From Planctomyces sp. SH-PL62 (GTDB taxonomy: Bacteria > Planctomycetota > Planctomycetia > Isosphaerales > Isosphaeraceae), in NCBI RefSeq assembly GCF_001610895.1, contig NZ_CP011273.1:1-64000 (forward strand): 64,000 nt of DNA. The letters are read 5' to 3'. Under the pieces are notes generated by a model, which saw nothing but the letters and a program-made list of their open reading frames with translations, was not told where the DNA came from and did not search any database. The translations under genes were made by a program, and so were the position numbers. Position 1 is the stretch's first letter. Each line of letters opens with the position of its first letter. Positions 41,110 through 50,551 of the stretch are shown here, one piece after another.

Positions 41110-42582
41110 ATGCATCCGATCGACGTGACGATTATCGTGATCTACATCCTCGGGTGCACGGCGCTCGGGGGATGGATCGGCGGCAAGGGGGATCAGGGGC
41201 TCAAGGGGTATTTCCTGGGCGAGCGGAACATGCCGGCCTGGGCGGTGATGATCTCGATCGTCGCCACCGAGACCAGCACGGTGACGTTCCTGAGCGTGCC
41301 CGGCGAGGCGTACAAGGGGAACTTCGAGTTCCTCCAGCTGCCGATGGGCTACCTCGTCGGCCGGGTGATCGTCTCGATGGTCCTGCTGCCGGCGTATTTC
41401 AAGGGGCAGATCGAGACCGCCTATCAGGTGCTGGGCGTCCGCTTCGGCCAGGCGACCCGGCGCACGGCCTCCACCCTGTTCCTCGTCACGCGGAACCTGG
41501 CCGACGGCCTCCGGCTGTTCCTGGCGGCGACCGTCCTGGCGTTCGTCACCGACTGGCCGATCCTCTACGCGATCATCGCCGTGGAGTCCGCCACGATCGT
41601 TTACACCTACCTCGGCGGCGTGAAGGCCGTCATCTGGGCCGACGTGCTCCAGTTCACGGTGTACATCGTCGGCGCCCTGATCGCCCTCTACATCCTCGTC
41701 GGCAAGCTCCCCGGCGGCTGGAACCAGCTCATCGACACGGCCAGGGCCGGCGACAAGTTCCGGACGTTCGACTTCTCGTTCGACTGGGCCAAGCCCTACA
41801 CCTTCTGGGCCGGCGTGTTCGGCGGCATGGTCCTGAACACGGCCACCCACGGCGTCGACCAGATGATGGTCCAGCGCTACCTGGCGGCGCGGTCGCAGAA
41901 GCAGGCGGCGGGGGCGTTGATCGCCAGCGGGTTCGTGGTGCTGGCCCAGTTCGCCCTCTTCCTGTTCATCGGCGTGGCGTTGTACGTCTTCTTCGGCCAG
42001 TTCCCGCCGGCCTCGCCGCTGGAGAAGTCGGACCAGGCGTTCTCGCTGTTCATCGTGAATTACCTGCCGATCGGCATCAAGGGGATGGTCGTTGCGGCGA
42101 TCTTCGCGTCGGCGATGGGGGTGCTTTCGGGCTCCCTGAACGCCTCGGCGTCGACGCTGATCAACGACCTGTACCGGCCGATCTCGGGGGACGAGGACGA
42201 GCGTCGGCTGATGCGGCTGTCGCGGCTGGCGACGATCGGCTTCGGCGTGGTGCAGGCGTCGGTGGCGTGGTGGGCGACGGGGCTGGAGTCGAGCGTGGTG
42301 AGCAACGCGCTGGCGATCGCCGGGTTCACGACGGGCATCCTGCTGGGCCTCTTCCTGCTGGGGAACCTGACCCGTCACGTCGGCCAGGGGGCCGCGCTGG
42401 CGGGGATGGCGGCGGGGGTGGCGGCGGTCTCCTACGCCAAGTTCGGCACGCCCCTGGCCTGGCCCTGGTTCGCGCTGGTGGGCTCGGCGACGACGTTCCT
42501 CGTCGGCCTGGCCGTCGGCCGTCTGTTCCCGACCGCCGCCGCGCCCGTCCCCGCGTCCGAGTCCCTCCAACCGACGAGCTGA
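41110..42582 (+). CDS. Sodium:solute symporter (SSS family)
   Basis: 490 residues with about 13 membrane helices. Family signatures: GYFLGERNMPAWAVMISIVA at the first unwound helix, SVPGEAYKGNFEFLQLPMGY, and GVDQMMVQRYLAARSQKQA. The Na+-coupled transport mechanism is known for the family. It lies 9 bases before murQ and forms an operon with murQ and a sugar kinase, so uptake of an amino sugar such as MurNAc or GlcNAc is inferred. Start ATG 41110; a GTG four codons earlier is possible. Confidence 0.93.
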   Translation: MHPIDVTIIVIYILGCTALGGWIGGKGDQGLKGYFLGERNMPAWAVMISIVATETSTVTFLSVPGEAYKGNFEFLQLPMGYLVGRVIVSMVLLPAYFKGQIETAYQVLGVRFGQATRRTASTLFLVTRNLADGLRLFLAATVLAFVTDWPILYAIIAVESATIVYTYLGGVKAVIWADVLQFTVYIVGALIALYILVGKLPGGWNQLIDTARAGDKFRTFDFSFDWAKPYTFWAGVFGGMVLNTATHGVDQMMVQRYLAARSQKQAAGALIASGFVVLAQFALFLFIGVALYVFFGQFPPASPLEKSDQAFSLFIVNYLPIGIKGMVVAAIFASAMGVLSGSLNASASTLINDLYRPISGDEDERRLMRLSRLATIGFGVVQASVAWWATGLESSVVSNALAIAGFTTGILLGLFLLGNLTRHVGQGAALAGMAAGVAAVSYAKFGTPLAWPWFALVGSATTFLVGLAVGRLFPTAAAPVPASESLQPTS

Positions 42583-42591
42583 AACCGAATC

Positions 42592-43506
42592 ATGGCACTG
42601 GAAGACCACCTGCTGACCGAGTCTCGCAACCCGCTGACGACGGGCATCGACGCCGCGGGGGCGCTGGGCATCGTCGAGATCATGAACGAGGAAGACCTGA
42701 AGGTCGTCGAGGCCGTCCGGGCCGAGGCGGCGAACATCGCCCAAGCCGTCGAGTGGACGGCCGAGCGGTTCCGCCGCGGCGGCCGGCTGATCTACGTCGG
42801 CGCCGGGACCTCGGGCCGCCTGGGGGTGCTGGACGCCTCCGAATGCCCGCCGACGTTCAGCACGCCCCCGGAGATGGTCGTGGGCCTGATCGCCGGCGGC
42901 CCGGCGGCGCTGACGCGCTCGATCGAGGGGGCCGAGGACGACGCCGGGGTCGGGGCCGCCGAGATCGCCGCGATGGACGTGAGCGACCGCGACATCGTGG
43001 TGGGCATCGCCTCCTCGGGGCGGACCCCGTACGTCCTGGGCGCCGTCCGCGAGGCCAGGAGCCGAGGGGCGGCCACCGTGGGGGTCGCCTGCAACCGCCC
43101 CAGCCTGCTGGGGGCGGAGGTCGACCTGGACGTCGCCCTGCTGGTCGGCCCCGAGGTGATCTCGGGCTCGACCCGGCTGAAGTCCGGCACGGCCACGAAG
43201 ATGGTCCTGAACATGATCACGACCGGGGCGATGGTCCTGATCGGCAAGACGCTGGGCAACCGGATGGTCGATTTCACTCCGGTCAACGAGAAGCTGCGGA
43301 TCCGGGCGCGTCGGATGCTCCGGGAGCTGGCCGAGGTCGACGACGACCGCGCGGTCGAGCTGCTGGCGGCGTGCGGCGGCCGGCTCAAGGTCGCCCTGGT
43401 GGCGCAGCTGGCGGGGGTGGGGCCGGAAGAGGCCGGGGCGCTCCTGGAGGCGCACGGCGGGCAGGTGCGACGGGCGATCGCGGCGAAGACGGGGGCGAGC
43501 CTTTGA
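42592..43506 (+). CDS. murQ: N-acetylmuramic acid 6-phosphate etherase
   Basis: 304 residues, standard length. Cleaves the lactyl ether of MurNAc-6-phosphate to give GlcNAc-6-phosphate and D-lactate. SIS domain: TESRNPLTTGID, YVGAGTSGRLGVLDASECPP, GIASSGRTPYVLGA and RLKSGTATKMVLNMITTGAM. The TGA shares its last base with the ATG of the following kinase gene (TGATG). Part of the symporter-murQ-kinase operon; anmK at 35804 makes its substrate from anhydro-MurNAc. Confidence 0.97.
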   Translation: MALEDHLLTESRNPLTTGIDAAGALGIVEIMNEEDLKVVEAVRAEAANIAQAVEWTAERFRRGGRLIYVGAGTSGRLGVLDASECPPTFSTPPEMVVGLIAGGPAALTRSIEGAEDDAGVGAAEIAAMDVSDRDIVVGIASSGRTPYVLGAVREARSRGAATVGVACNRPSLLGAEVDLDVALLVGPEVISGSTRLKSGTATKMVLNMITTGAMVLIGKTLGNRMVDFTPVNEKLRIRARRMLRELAEVDDDRAVELLAACGGRLKVALVAQLAGVGPEEAGALLEAHGGQVRRAIAAKTGASL

Positions 43507-44495
43507 TGAGCACGAACGACGATCAGGCCGCGGAATCCACGGACGCCGCCGAGACCCTGTTCCTGGGGGTCGACGGCGGGGGGACCTCGACGGTCGCCCT
43601 GCTCGGCCTGGGGGACGGCCGGGTCCTCGGCCAGGGGGCCGCCGGGCCGTCGAACGCCAAGGCGGTCGGCACGGCCGCGGCGCGGACGGCCCTGGAGGAA
43701 GCGATCGCCGGCGCGTTCGCCGAGGCCGGGCTCTGGCCCCGGGCCGTCGCCGTCGCCTGCCTGGGCGTGGCCGGCTTCGACCGCCCCGAGGACAAGGCGC
43801 TGCTGGGCGAGTGGGCGGTCGCGGGCAACTGGGCCGACCGCCTGGTGCTGGTCAACGACGGCGACCTCGTGGTCGCCGCCGGCACGCCCGAAGGCTGGGG
43901 CGTGGGCCTGATCGCCGGCACCGGCTCGATCGCCGTCGCCCGCGCCGCTGACGGCCGCAAGGCCCGCGCCGGGGGCTGGGGGGCCGTCTTCGGCGACGAG
44001 GGGAGCGCCTACGCCCTGGCCGTCGCCGCGCTCCGCCTGGTCGCCCGCCGGATCGACGGCCGCGACCCGGCGCCGACCGGCCCCGACGCCCTGACCGACG
44101 CCCTCTGCCGGGCCCTGAAGATCGACGGCCCCGGCCAGATCGTCTCGGCCGTGTACGCCCCCGGCATGGACCGGACGAAGGTCGCCGCCCTCACCCCGGC
44201 CGTGATCGACGCCGCCCTCCGGGACGCGAGCCTCGTCGACATCCTGATCAAGCCCGCCGCGCGGGAACTGGGCGAGACCGCCGCCGCCGCCGCCCGCTCC
44301 CTGGGATGGACCGCCGGCCCCCTCCCCCTCGGCCTGGCCGGCGGGTTCCTGGTCTCCGCCCCCCTGCTCGCCGACGCTCTCCTCGAAGACCTTCGCGGCC
44401 GGGGCTACGAACCGATCCCCACCCGCGTCGACGAGCCCGCCGTGGGGGGGCTGAACCTCGCCCGCCGGGCCTTCGCCGGCGAGGTGATCTCCTGA
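43506..44495 (+). CDS. BadF/BadG-type ATPase, probable N-acetylglucosamine or MurNAc kinase
   Basis: 329 residues, ASKHA fold: FLGVDGGGTSTVALL (phosphate 1), LVLVNDGDLVVAAGTP, IAGTGSIAVAR (phosphate 2) and AGGWGAVFGDEGSAY, matching GlcNAc-kinase-like members of the BadF family. Start ATG 43506 overlaps the murQ stop by one base. In the operon it could phosphorylate imported MurNAc/GlcNAc, giving MurQ its substrate; which sugar is not decided by sequence. Confidence 0.9.
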   Translation: MSTNDDQAAESTDAAETLFLGVDGGGTSTVALLGLGDGRVLGQGAAGPSNAKAVGTAAARTALEEAIAGAFAEAGLWPRAVAVACLGVAGFDRPEDKALLGEWAVAGNWADRLVLVNDGDLVVAAGTPEGWGVGLIAGTGSIAVARAADGRKARAGGWGAVFGDEGSAYALAVAALRLVARRIDGRDPAPTGPDALTDALCRALKIDGPGQIVSAVYAPGMDRTKVAALTPAVIDAALRDASLVDILIKPAARELGETAAAAARSLGWTAGPLPLGLAGGFLVSAPLLADALLEDLRGRGYEPIPTRVDEPAVGGLNLARRAFAGEVIS

Positions 44496-44668
44496 ATCGA
44501 AGCGGGTCCCCCCCGGCCCGATCCTCAAGCCCCCTCGCGGCGGGCGTGGATGCTGGACTCGGGCCGGGATCGAGATAGACTGGTGCCATCTCCCCCCCGT
44601 CGCGATCGAGGGCCGGGATCGGATCGAGCCGGGTCGAGATAGTACAAGGGGATCAAGGAGTCAGGAAT

Positions 44669-45661
44669 ATGCGTGTCTGTCGATTCCTCTGCGACGACCT
44701 GGTCCTGACCGGCTTCCTCGACGACGACGTGGTGATCCCGATCGACCAGGCGGCCGAGATGTACAGCCGCGAGACCGAGACCGAGATGCTGCTGTCCGCC
44801 ACCGAGGACCTCCTCGATCTGCTGCCGCCGGACGGCCAGTCCTATGAGCAGGCGAAGCGGCTTTACGACTGGATCGAGGAACTGGACGTCATCACGGTCT
44901 CCGAGCTGACGATCCCGCTTGAGGAAGTGCGGGTCCTGGTCCCCCTCCCCAGCCCTCGGAAGATGCTGTTCCTGGCCGGGAACTACGGCAAGCATCTGGC
45001 CGAGCGCGGCTATCGCGACACGGAGCGCGAGGAGACCTTCCCCTACGTCTTCATGAAGCCGCCGAGCACCACGCTGACCCACCCCGGCGACCCGATCGTC
45101 ATCCCGGCGGGCTCGCCCGACCAGATCGACTGGGAATGCGAGCTGGGGGTGGTCATCGGCAGGACGTGCCGGGACGTGTCGGAGTCGACGGCGCTGGAGC
45201 ACGTCGCCGGGTATACGGTGGTCAACGACGTGAGCGACCGGGCCTTCCGGCCCAACCCCGGGCGGAAGCCCCGCGAGCGCGACAAGTTCTTCGACTGGCT
45301 GCACGGCAAGTGGCACGACACGTTCTGCCCGATGGGCCCGTGCATCCTCTCGGCCGAGGCGGTGCCGGACCCCCAGGCCCTGCCGATCAAGCTGACGGTC
45401 AACGGCCAGATCAAGCAGGACGCGACGACCGCCGAGATGATCTTTCCGGTGGCCGCCGTCGTCTCGTTCGTCTCGCGGTTCGTCACCCTGGAGCCGGGCG
45501 ACGTGATCGCCACCGGGACGCCGTCGGGGGTGGGCTCGGCCACCGGCGTGTTCCTCAGGCCTGGAGACGTCGTCCGGGCGACGATCGCGCCGATCGGCAC
45601 GCTGGAGAATCCGGTCCGCGCGGAAACTGAGGATGAATTCCGGGCCCCGTTTCTGGGATAA
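44669..45661 (+). CDS. Fumarylacetoacetate hydrolase family protein
   Basis: 330 residues. FAH-fold enzymes hydrolyse or decarboxylate beta-diketo acids with a bound Mg. The metal and active-site motif is present: YVFMKPPSTTL, DWECELGVVIGRTCRDVS, YTVVNDVSDR, and the C-terminal LEPGDVIATGTPSGVG. An N-terminal domain of about 100 residues precedes it. Start ATG 44669 with AAGGAG upstream. Its TAA shares a base with an ATG in the pyruvate carboxylase frame. Possible oxaloacetate decarboxylase activity would fit beside pyruvate carboxylase, but that is an inference. Confidence 0.92.
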   Translation: MRVCRFLCDDLVLTGFLDDDVVIPIDQAAEMYSRETETEMLLSATEDLLDLLPPDGQSYEQAKRLYDWIEELDVITVSELTIPLEEVRVLVPLPSPRKMLFLAGNYGKHLAERGYRDTEREETFPYVFMKPPSTTLTHPGDPIVIPAGSPDQIDWECELGVVIGRTCRDVSESTALEHVAGYTVVNDVSDRAFRPNPGRKPRERDKFFDWLHGKWHDTFCPMGPCILSAEAVPDPQALPIKLTVNGQIKQDATTAEMIFPVAAVVSFVSRFVTLEPGDVIATGTPSGVGSATGVFLRPGDVVRATIAPIGTLENPVRAETEDEFRAPFLG

Positions 45662-45723
45662 TGGCGGGCCCGAAATCGACGAGCCAGCCGATCCCCTCCC
45701 CTCAGCCAGCCGGGAAGAGCCGA

Positions 45724-48700
45724 ATGAAGTCGTTCCGCAAATTGATGGTCGCCAACCGCGGCGAGATCGCCATCCGCATCTTCCGCTCGGCCCATGAGCT
45801 GGGTATCCGCACCGTCGCCCTCTACTCGCACGAGGACCGGTTCGCGCTGCACCGGCTGAAGGCCGACGAGGCGTACCAGATCGGCCAGGCCGGCGAGCCG
45901 ATCCGGAGCTACCTGAACATCCAGGCGATCGTCGATCTGGCGGTCGAGAAGGGGGTGGACGCGATCCATCCCGGCTACGGGTTCCTGTCCGAGAACGCCG
46001 AGTTCGCCCGCGCCTGCGCCGCGGCCGGCATCGTCTTCGTGGGGCCGACGCCCGAGATCCTGGAGAGGCTGGGGGACAAGGTGGCCGCGCGGGCCCTGGC
46101 CGAGCGGGCCGGGGTGCCGGTTTTGAAGGGGAGCGAGCCGGTCGTCCCCGGCGCCGAGGCCCGGAAGGTGGCCGAGGCGATGGGCTTCCCGGTCATCATC
46201 AAGGCCTCGATGGGGGGCGGCGGCCGGGGGATGCGGGTCGTCAACAAGGCCGAGGAGTTCGACGGGGCCCTCGAACAGGCCCGCAGCGAGGCCAAGGCCG
46301 CGTTCGGCTGCCCCGACGCCTTCGTCGAGAAGTTCATCGCCAAGGCCAAGCACATCGAGGTCCAGCTCCTGGGCGACAAGCACGGGAACCTCGTGCACCT
46401 GCACGAGCGCGACTGCTCGATCCAGCGCCGGCACCAGAAGGTCATCGAGATCGCCCCGGCCTACAACCTCGACGAGGGCCTGCGGCGGTCGATCTGCGAC
46501 GCCGCCCTGGAGATCGGCCGGGCCGTCGGCTACGAGAACGCCGGCACGGTCGAGTTCCTGGTCGACGACGCGGACGGGACCTTCTCGTTCATCGAGGTCA
46601 ACCCCCGCCTCCAGGTCGAGCACACCGTCACCGAGGTCGTCACCGGGATCGACCTGGTCAAGAGCCAGATCCTGATCGCCCAGGGAGAGCCGCTGGCCAA
46701 CCCCGCGATCGGCATCTCCGGCCAGGACGCGGTCCGCACCGAGGGCTTCGCGATCCAGTGCCGGATCACCACCGAGGACCCGGCCAACGGCTTCACCCCG
46801 GACTACGGCCGGATCACCCACTACCGCTCCTCCGGCGGCCCGGGGATCCGGCTCGACGGCGGCTCCACCACCTCCGGCGCGATCGTCACGCCGTTCTACG
46901 ACTCGCTGCTGGTCAAGGTCACCACCTACGGCCGCCGGTTCGTCGACGCCGCCTCCCGGATGGAGCGCGCGCTGCAGGAATACCGCATCCGGGGGGTGAA
47001 GACGAACATCCCGTTCCTCATCAACGTCGTCACCGACGAGACGTTCCTGGGAGGCCGATGCACCACCCGGTTCATCGACCAGACCCCGTCGCTCTTCGAG
47101 TTCGCCGAGCGCCGGGACCGGGCCACCAGGCTCCTCGCCTACATCGGCGACGTGACCGTCAACGGCTTCCCGGGCGTGAAGCGCGACCCCGGCCGCAGGA
47201 TCCCGGCGGAGCCGGCCCCCCCGGCCTACGACCACCTGGACCCGATCCCCGACGGCACCCGCCAGCGGTTCAAGCAGCTCGGCCCCGAAGGGTTCGCCAA
47301 GTGGGTCCGCGAGCAGAAGCCCCTGCTCGTGACCGACACCAGCTTCCGGGACGCCCACCAGAGCCTCCTGGCCACCCGGCTGCGGACCCGCGACATGCTC
47401 CGCGCGGCCGACGCCTACGCCCACCGCCTCCCCGGCCTGTTCTCGCTGGAGATGTGGGGGGGCGCCACGTTCGACACCGCCATGCGGTTCCTCAAGGAAG
47501 ATCCCTGGGAGCGGCTCGCCGCGCTCCGCGAGCGGATCCCCAACATCCTCTTCCAGATGCTGATCCGGGGCTCCAACGCGGTCGGCTACACGAGCTACCC
47601 GGACGACGTCGTCGCCGCCTTCGTCAAGACGGCGACCGACGCCGGGATCGACGTCTTCCGCGTCTTCGACTCGCTCAACTGGGTCCCGAACATGGGGGCC
47701 TGCATCGAGGCCGTCCGCGACGCCGGCGGGATCTGCGAGGCCGCCATCTGCTACACCGGCGACCTGCTCGACCCCGGCCGCCCCAAGTACGACCTCGCCT
47801 ACTACGTCGCGATCGCCAAGGACCTGGAGAAGCGCGGGGCCAACCTGATCGCCATCAAGGACATGGCCGGGCTCTGCAAGCCGTTCGCGGCCGTGAAGCT
47901 GATCAAGACGCTCCGCGAAGAGGTGGGTGTGCCGATCCACTTCCACACCCACGACGTCGGCGGGGCCCAGGCGGCCAGCGTGCTCCTGGGCGCCGAGGTC
48001 GGCCTGGACGTCGCCGACGGGGCCGTCGCGGCGATGTCGGGGCTCACCTCGCAGCCGAACCTGAACGCGATCGTCGAGGCCCTGCGGTTCACCGACCGCG
48101 ACACGGGCGTCGACCACCAGTCCTTGATCGACGTCAGCCGCTACTGGGACGAGGTCCGCGACCTCTACAAGCCGTTCGAGTCCGGCCCGCGGTCGCCGGC
48201 GGCCGACCTCTACGACCTGGAGATGCCCGGCGGCCAGTACACCAACCTGTACCAGCAGGCCGACGCCCTGGGCCTCGCCCCGCGCTGGCTGGAGGTCTGC
48301 CAGGCGTACAGCCGGGTGAACTTGATGTTCGGCGACATCGTGAAGGTCACGCCGTCGTCGAAGGTCGTCGGCGACATGGCCCTGTTCCTGGTCGCCAACA
48401 ACCTGACCGCGGACGACGTGATGGACCCCGAGCGCGAGCTGGCGTTCCCGGACAGCGTCGTCGAGTTCATGGAAGGCCGCCTGGGCCAGCCCCCGGGGGG
48501 CTTCCCGCCGGCCCTCCAGAAGCGGATCCTCCGCGACCGCAAGCCCCTGACCGACCGCGCCGCCGCCAACCTCCCCCCCGTCGACCTCGACGCCGTCCGC
48601 GCCAAGGTCGCCGAGATCCGGGGCGGCGACGACCCGGCCGCGATCTCGGACTTCGACGTCCTCAGCTACCTCATGTACCCCCGCGTCTTCCCGGACCTCG

Positions 48701-49182
48701 TGGCCCACGAGCGGGCGTTCTCCGACACCTCCGTCCTCCCCACCCCCGTCTTCTTCTACGGGGCCGAGGCGGGCGAGGAGTACCCCTTCGAGATCGAGCC
48801 GGGAAAGACCCTGATCGTCAAGCTCCTGGCCGTGGGCGAGCCCCACGCCGACGGCATGCGCACGGTCTTCTTCGAGCTGAACGGCCAGCCCCGCGAGGTC
48901 GAGGTGCCCGACCGCTCGCTGGCCTCCTCGGTCGTCGAGGCCCCCAAGGCCGACCCGGCCGACCCGATGCAGATCGGCTCGCCGCTGCCGGGCCTGATCG
49001 TCGGCGTGGCCGTGAGCGTGGGCGACCCGGTCCGCAAGGGCCAGAAGCTCTTCTCGATCGAGGCCATGAAGATGGAGACCACCATCAACGCCGAACGGCC
49101 CGGCCGCGTCGCCGAACTCCCCGCGAAGGTCGGGCTCCAGGTCAAGGCCGGCGACCTCCTCGTCAAGCTGGCCGACGCCTGA
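45724..49182 (+). CDS. pyc: Pyruvate carboxylase
   Basis: 1152 residues from ATG 45724 (MKSFRKLMVANRGEIAIRI). A frame extension to ATG 45661, overlapping the FAH stop, adds 21 low-complexity residues and is the alternative. Carboxylates pyruvate to oxaloacetate with biotin. Domains in order: biotin carboxylase (about 1-455; ATP-grasp SMGGGGRGMRVV, FIEVNPRLQVEHTVTE), carboxyltransferase TIM barrel (about 530-800; TDTSFRDAHQSLLATRLRT, HFHTHDVGGAQ), a PYC allosteric region, and biotinyl carrier with EAMKMET (biotin Lys1116). The biotin ligase gene follows by 22 bases. Confidence 0.96.
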   Translation: MKSFRKLMVANRGEIAIRIFRSAHELGIRTVALYSHEDRFALHRLKADEAYQIGQAGEPIRSYLNIQAIVDLAVEKGVDAIHPGYGFLSENAEFARACAAAGIVFVGPTPEILERLGDKVAARALAERAGVPVLKGSEPVVPGAEARKVAEAMGFPVIIKASMGGGGRGMRVVNKAEEFDGALEQARSEAKAAFGCPDAFVEKFIAKAKHIEVQLLGDKHGNLVHLHERDCSIQRRHQKVIEIAPAYNLDEGLRRSICDAALEIGRAVGYENAGTVEFLVDDADGTFSFIEVNPRLQVEHTVTEVVTGIDLVKSQILIAQGEPLANPAIGISGQDAVRTEGFAIQCRITTEDPANGFTPDYGRITHYRSSGGPGIRLDGGSTTSGAIVTPFYDSLLVKVTTYGRRFVDAASRMERALQEYRIRGVKTNIPFLINVVTDETFLGGRCTTRFIDQTPSLFEFAERRDRATRLLAYIGDVTVNGFPGVKRDPGRRIPAEPAPPAYDHLDPIPDGTRQRFKQLGPEGFAKWVREQKPLLVTDTSFRDAHQSLLATRLRTRDMLRAADAYAHRLPGLFSLEMWGGATFDTAMRFLKEDPWERLAALRERIPNILFQMLIRGSNAVGYTSYPDDVVAAFVKTATDAGIDVFRVFDSLNWVPNMGACIEAVRDAGGICEAAICYTGDLLDPGRPKYDLAYYVAIAKDLEKRGANLIAIKDMAGLCKPFAAVKLIKTLREEVGVPIHFHTHDVGGAQAASVLLGAEVGLDVADGAVAAMSGLTSQPNLNAIVEALRFTDRDTGVDHQSLIDVSRYWDEVRDLYKPFESGPRSPAADLYDLEMPGGQYTNLYQQADALGLAPRWLEVCQAYSRVNLMFGDIVKVTPSSKVVGDMALFLVANNLTADDVMDPERELAFPDSVVEFMEGRLGQPPGGFPPALQKRILRDRKPLTDRAAANLPPVDLDAVRAKVAEIRGGDDPAAISDFDVLSYLMYPRVFPDLVAHERAFSDTSVLPTPVFFYGAEAGEEYPFEIEPGKTLIVKLLAVGEPHADGMRTVFFELNGQPREVEVPDRSLASSVVEAPKADPADPMQIGSPLPGLIVGVAVSVGDPVRKGQKLFSIEAMKMETTINAERPGRVAELPAKVGLQVKAGDLLVKLADA

Positions 49183-49204
49183 CCCCCCGCGACGCGAGCC
49201 CGCC

Positions 49205-49975
49205 ATGCCCCCCTGGCCGTTCGTCCGCGAGCTGCTGATCCATGACGAGCTGGAGTCGACCAGCACCGTCGCCAGGGCGATGGTGGTCGACCCCGGCCGT
49301 CTCCCCCCGTTCGCGGTCTGGGCGCGGCGGCAGACCCGGGGGCGGGGCCAGCGCGCCAACGCCTGGTGGTCCGACGAGGGCTCGCTCACCTTCACCCTCG
49401 TCCTCGACCCGGACGCGCACGGCGTCCGGGTCGACCAGGAGCCCCGGATCGCCCTGATGACGGCCGTGGTCCTGGTCGAAGCCGTCGCCGCGCTCGGGCT
49501 GGTCGACCCCGGCCTGGGCGTCCGCTGGCCGAACGACGTGGAGGTCGGCGGGCGGAAGCTCGCCGGCATCCTCCCGGAGCGCGTCGAGACCCCGGCCGGC
49601 GACCGCATCCTGATCGGCGTCGGCGTCAACGTCGCGACCCGGCTCGACCTGGCCCCCCCCGAGGTCGCCGCCATGGCGACCTCCCTGGGCGCTCTCCAGC
49701 CCCGACCGTTGACCGTCGCCTACCTCCCCACCTTCCTCGCCGCCGTCCTGGAGGGCTTCCCCCCCGCGCTCCGGCGGCTGGCCGCAGACGACCCGACCCT
49801 CGCCGCGACCTGGGAACGGCTCGATCTCCTCCGGGGCCGCCCGATCCGCGCGGCGATCGGCCCCCGCAACCTCATCGGCGTCGGCCGGGGCGTCGACCCC
49901 CAGGGCGCCCTGCTGGTCGACGACGGCCGCGAGATCCACCGCCTCTTCGCGGGCCGCATCCTCCGCGACGCCTGA
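49205..49975 (+). CDS. birA: Biotin--[acetyl-CoA-carboxylase] ligase, catalytic form only
   Basis: 256 residues. Attaches biotin to carrier-domain lysines. The sequence begins directly with the catalytic domain (ELESTSTVARAM), has RQTRGRGQRANAW, GLGVRWPNDVEVGGRKLAGI and ILIGVGVNV, and ends in an SH3-like C-terminal domain. The N-terminal helix-turn-helix of repressor-type BirA is absent, so no biotin-operon regulation is expected. The position right after pyc suggests it services that enzyme. Confidence 0.95.
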   Translation: MPPWPFVRELLIHDELESTSTVARAMVVDPGRLPPFAVWARRQTRGRGQRANAWWSDEGSLTFTLVLDPDAHGVRVDQEPRIALMTAVVLVEAVAALGLVDPGLGVRWPNDVEVGGRKLAGILPERVETPAGDRILIGVGVNVATRLDLAPPEVAAMATSLGALQPRPLTVAYLPTFLAAVLEGFPPALRRLAADDPTLAATWERLDLLRGRPIRAAIGPRNLIGVGRGVDPQGALLVDDGREIHRLFAGRILRDA

Positions 49976-50095
49976 GCCCCGGCCGCCCATCGGTCGTCAT
50001 GGCCGCGCGACGATCACGCCCCTCCGACTCTGGGAGGGCCTCTCTCCCAGGGCGTCGGCCTGGCCTTTGCGGCTTCGTTTCAGGACTTCGAAGTA

Positions 50096-50101
50096 TATAA
50101 T
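50096..50101 (+). promoter_or_regulatory. Perfect TATAAT box upstream of the secreted W-Y repeat protein
   Basis: TATAAT stands in an A/T-rich patch otherwise rare here, 109 bases before the ATG at 50210. The -35 region at the right distance (50073-50078, CTTCGT) is poor, so this is only a likely -10. Confidence 0.4.
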
Positions 50102-50209
50102 TCCAGGACGCTCCGCGGACCAACCGCCGCGAGCCGACGAGGTCCGAGGGGCGGGCGTTCTTTCGAAACCGACCGGGTCCACCGCGACGAAGGAAAGGGA
50201 GGCGTCGCT

Positions 50210-50536
50210 ATGAAGGTCTTGCGCGGCATCGCAGGTCTGGCCGTGATCCTGACGATCCTCGGCGTCTGTGGGCCGGACGCGCCGGAGGCCGGGGCCCAGG
50301 CGGCCGAGACGGCCGGCGGTTGGAGCGGCTACGCTCCGGCGACGGCCTGGACGACCTACCAGCCGACGGCGTCCTGGCGAGGTTACGCCCCCCAGGCCGG
50401 CTGGATCGTGGCCCCCAGCGTCGCGAGGGTGGTTCGGCGGGCCCCTGTCGGGTCGCCGATCAGCTCGCGGAACCCGGAGTACGGCACCGGCCGGACCATC
50501 GCCATGATCAAACCCTGGCTTCCCAGCAGCCCCTGA
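50210..50536 (+). CDS. Small secreted protein with W-x-x-Y-x-P repeats
   Basis: 108 residues. Cleavable signal peptide (GIAGLAVILTILGVCG, then EAGAQA), followed by three imperfect 9-10-residue units WSGYAPATA, WTTYQPTAS and WRGYAPQAG with aligned Trp, Tyr and Pro. The C-terminal half is basic, then neutral (RVVRRAPVGSP). Family not recognised. GGGAGG lies upstream of the ATG. The aromatic repeat could bind carbohydrate or self-assemble; this is a guess. It is convergent with the next gene, 15 bases away. Confidence 0.7.
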   Translation: MKVLRGIAGLAVILTILGVCGPDAPEAGAQAAETAGGWSGYAPATAWTTYQPTASWRGYAPQAGWIVAPSVARVVRRAPVGSPISSRNPEYGTGRTIAMIKPWLPSSP

Positions 50537-50551
50537 TCGGGAGGCCCGAGG

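Noticed and set aside
44562-44650. Direct repeat GGGaTCGAGATAG before the FAH gene taken as an operator
   Set aside because: Only two imperfect copies in GC-rich, low-complexity sequence; no symmetry and no clear promoter spacing.
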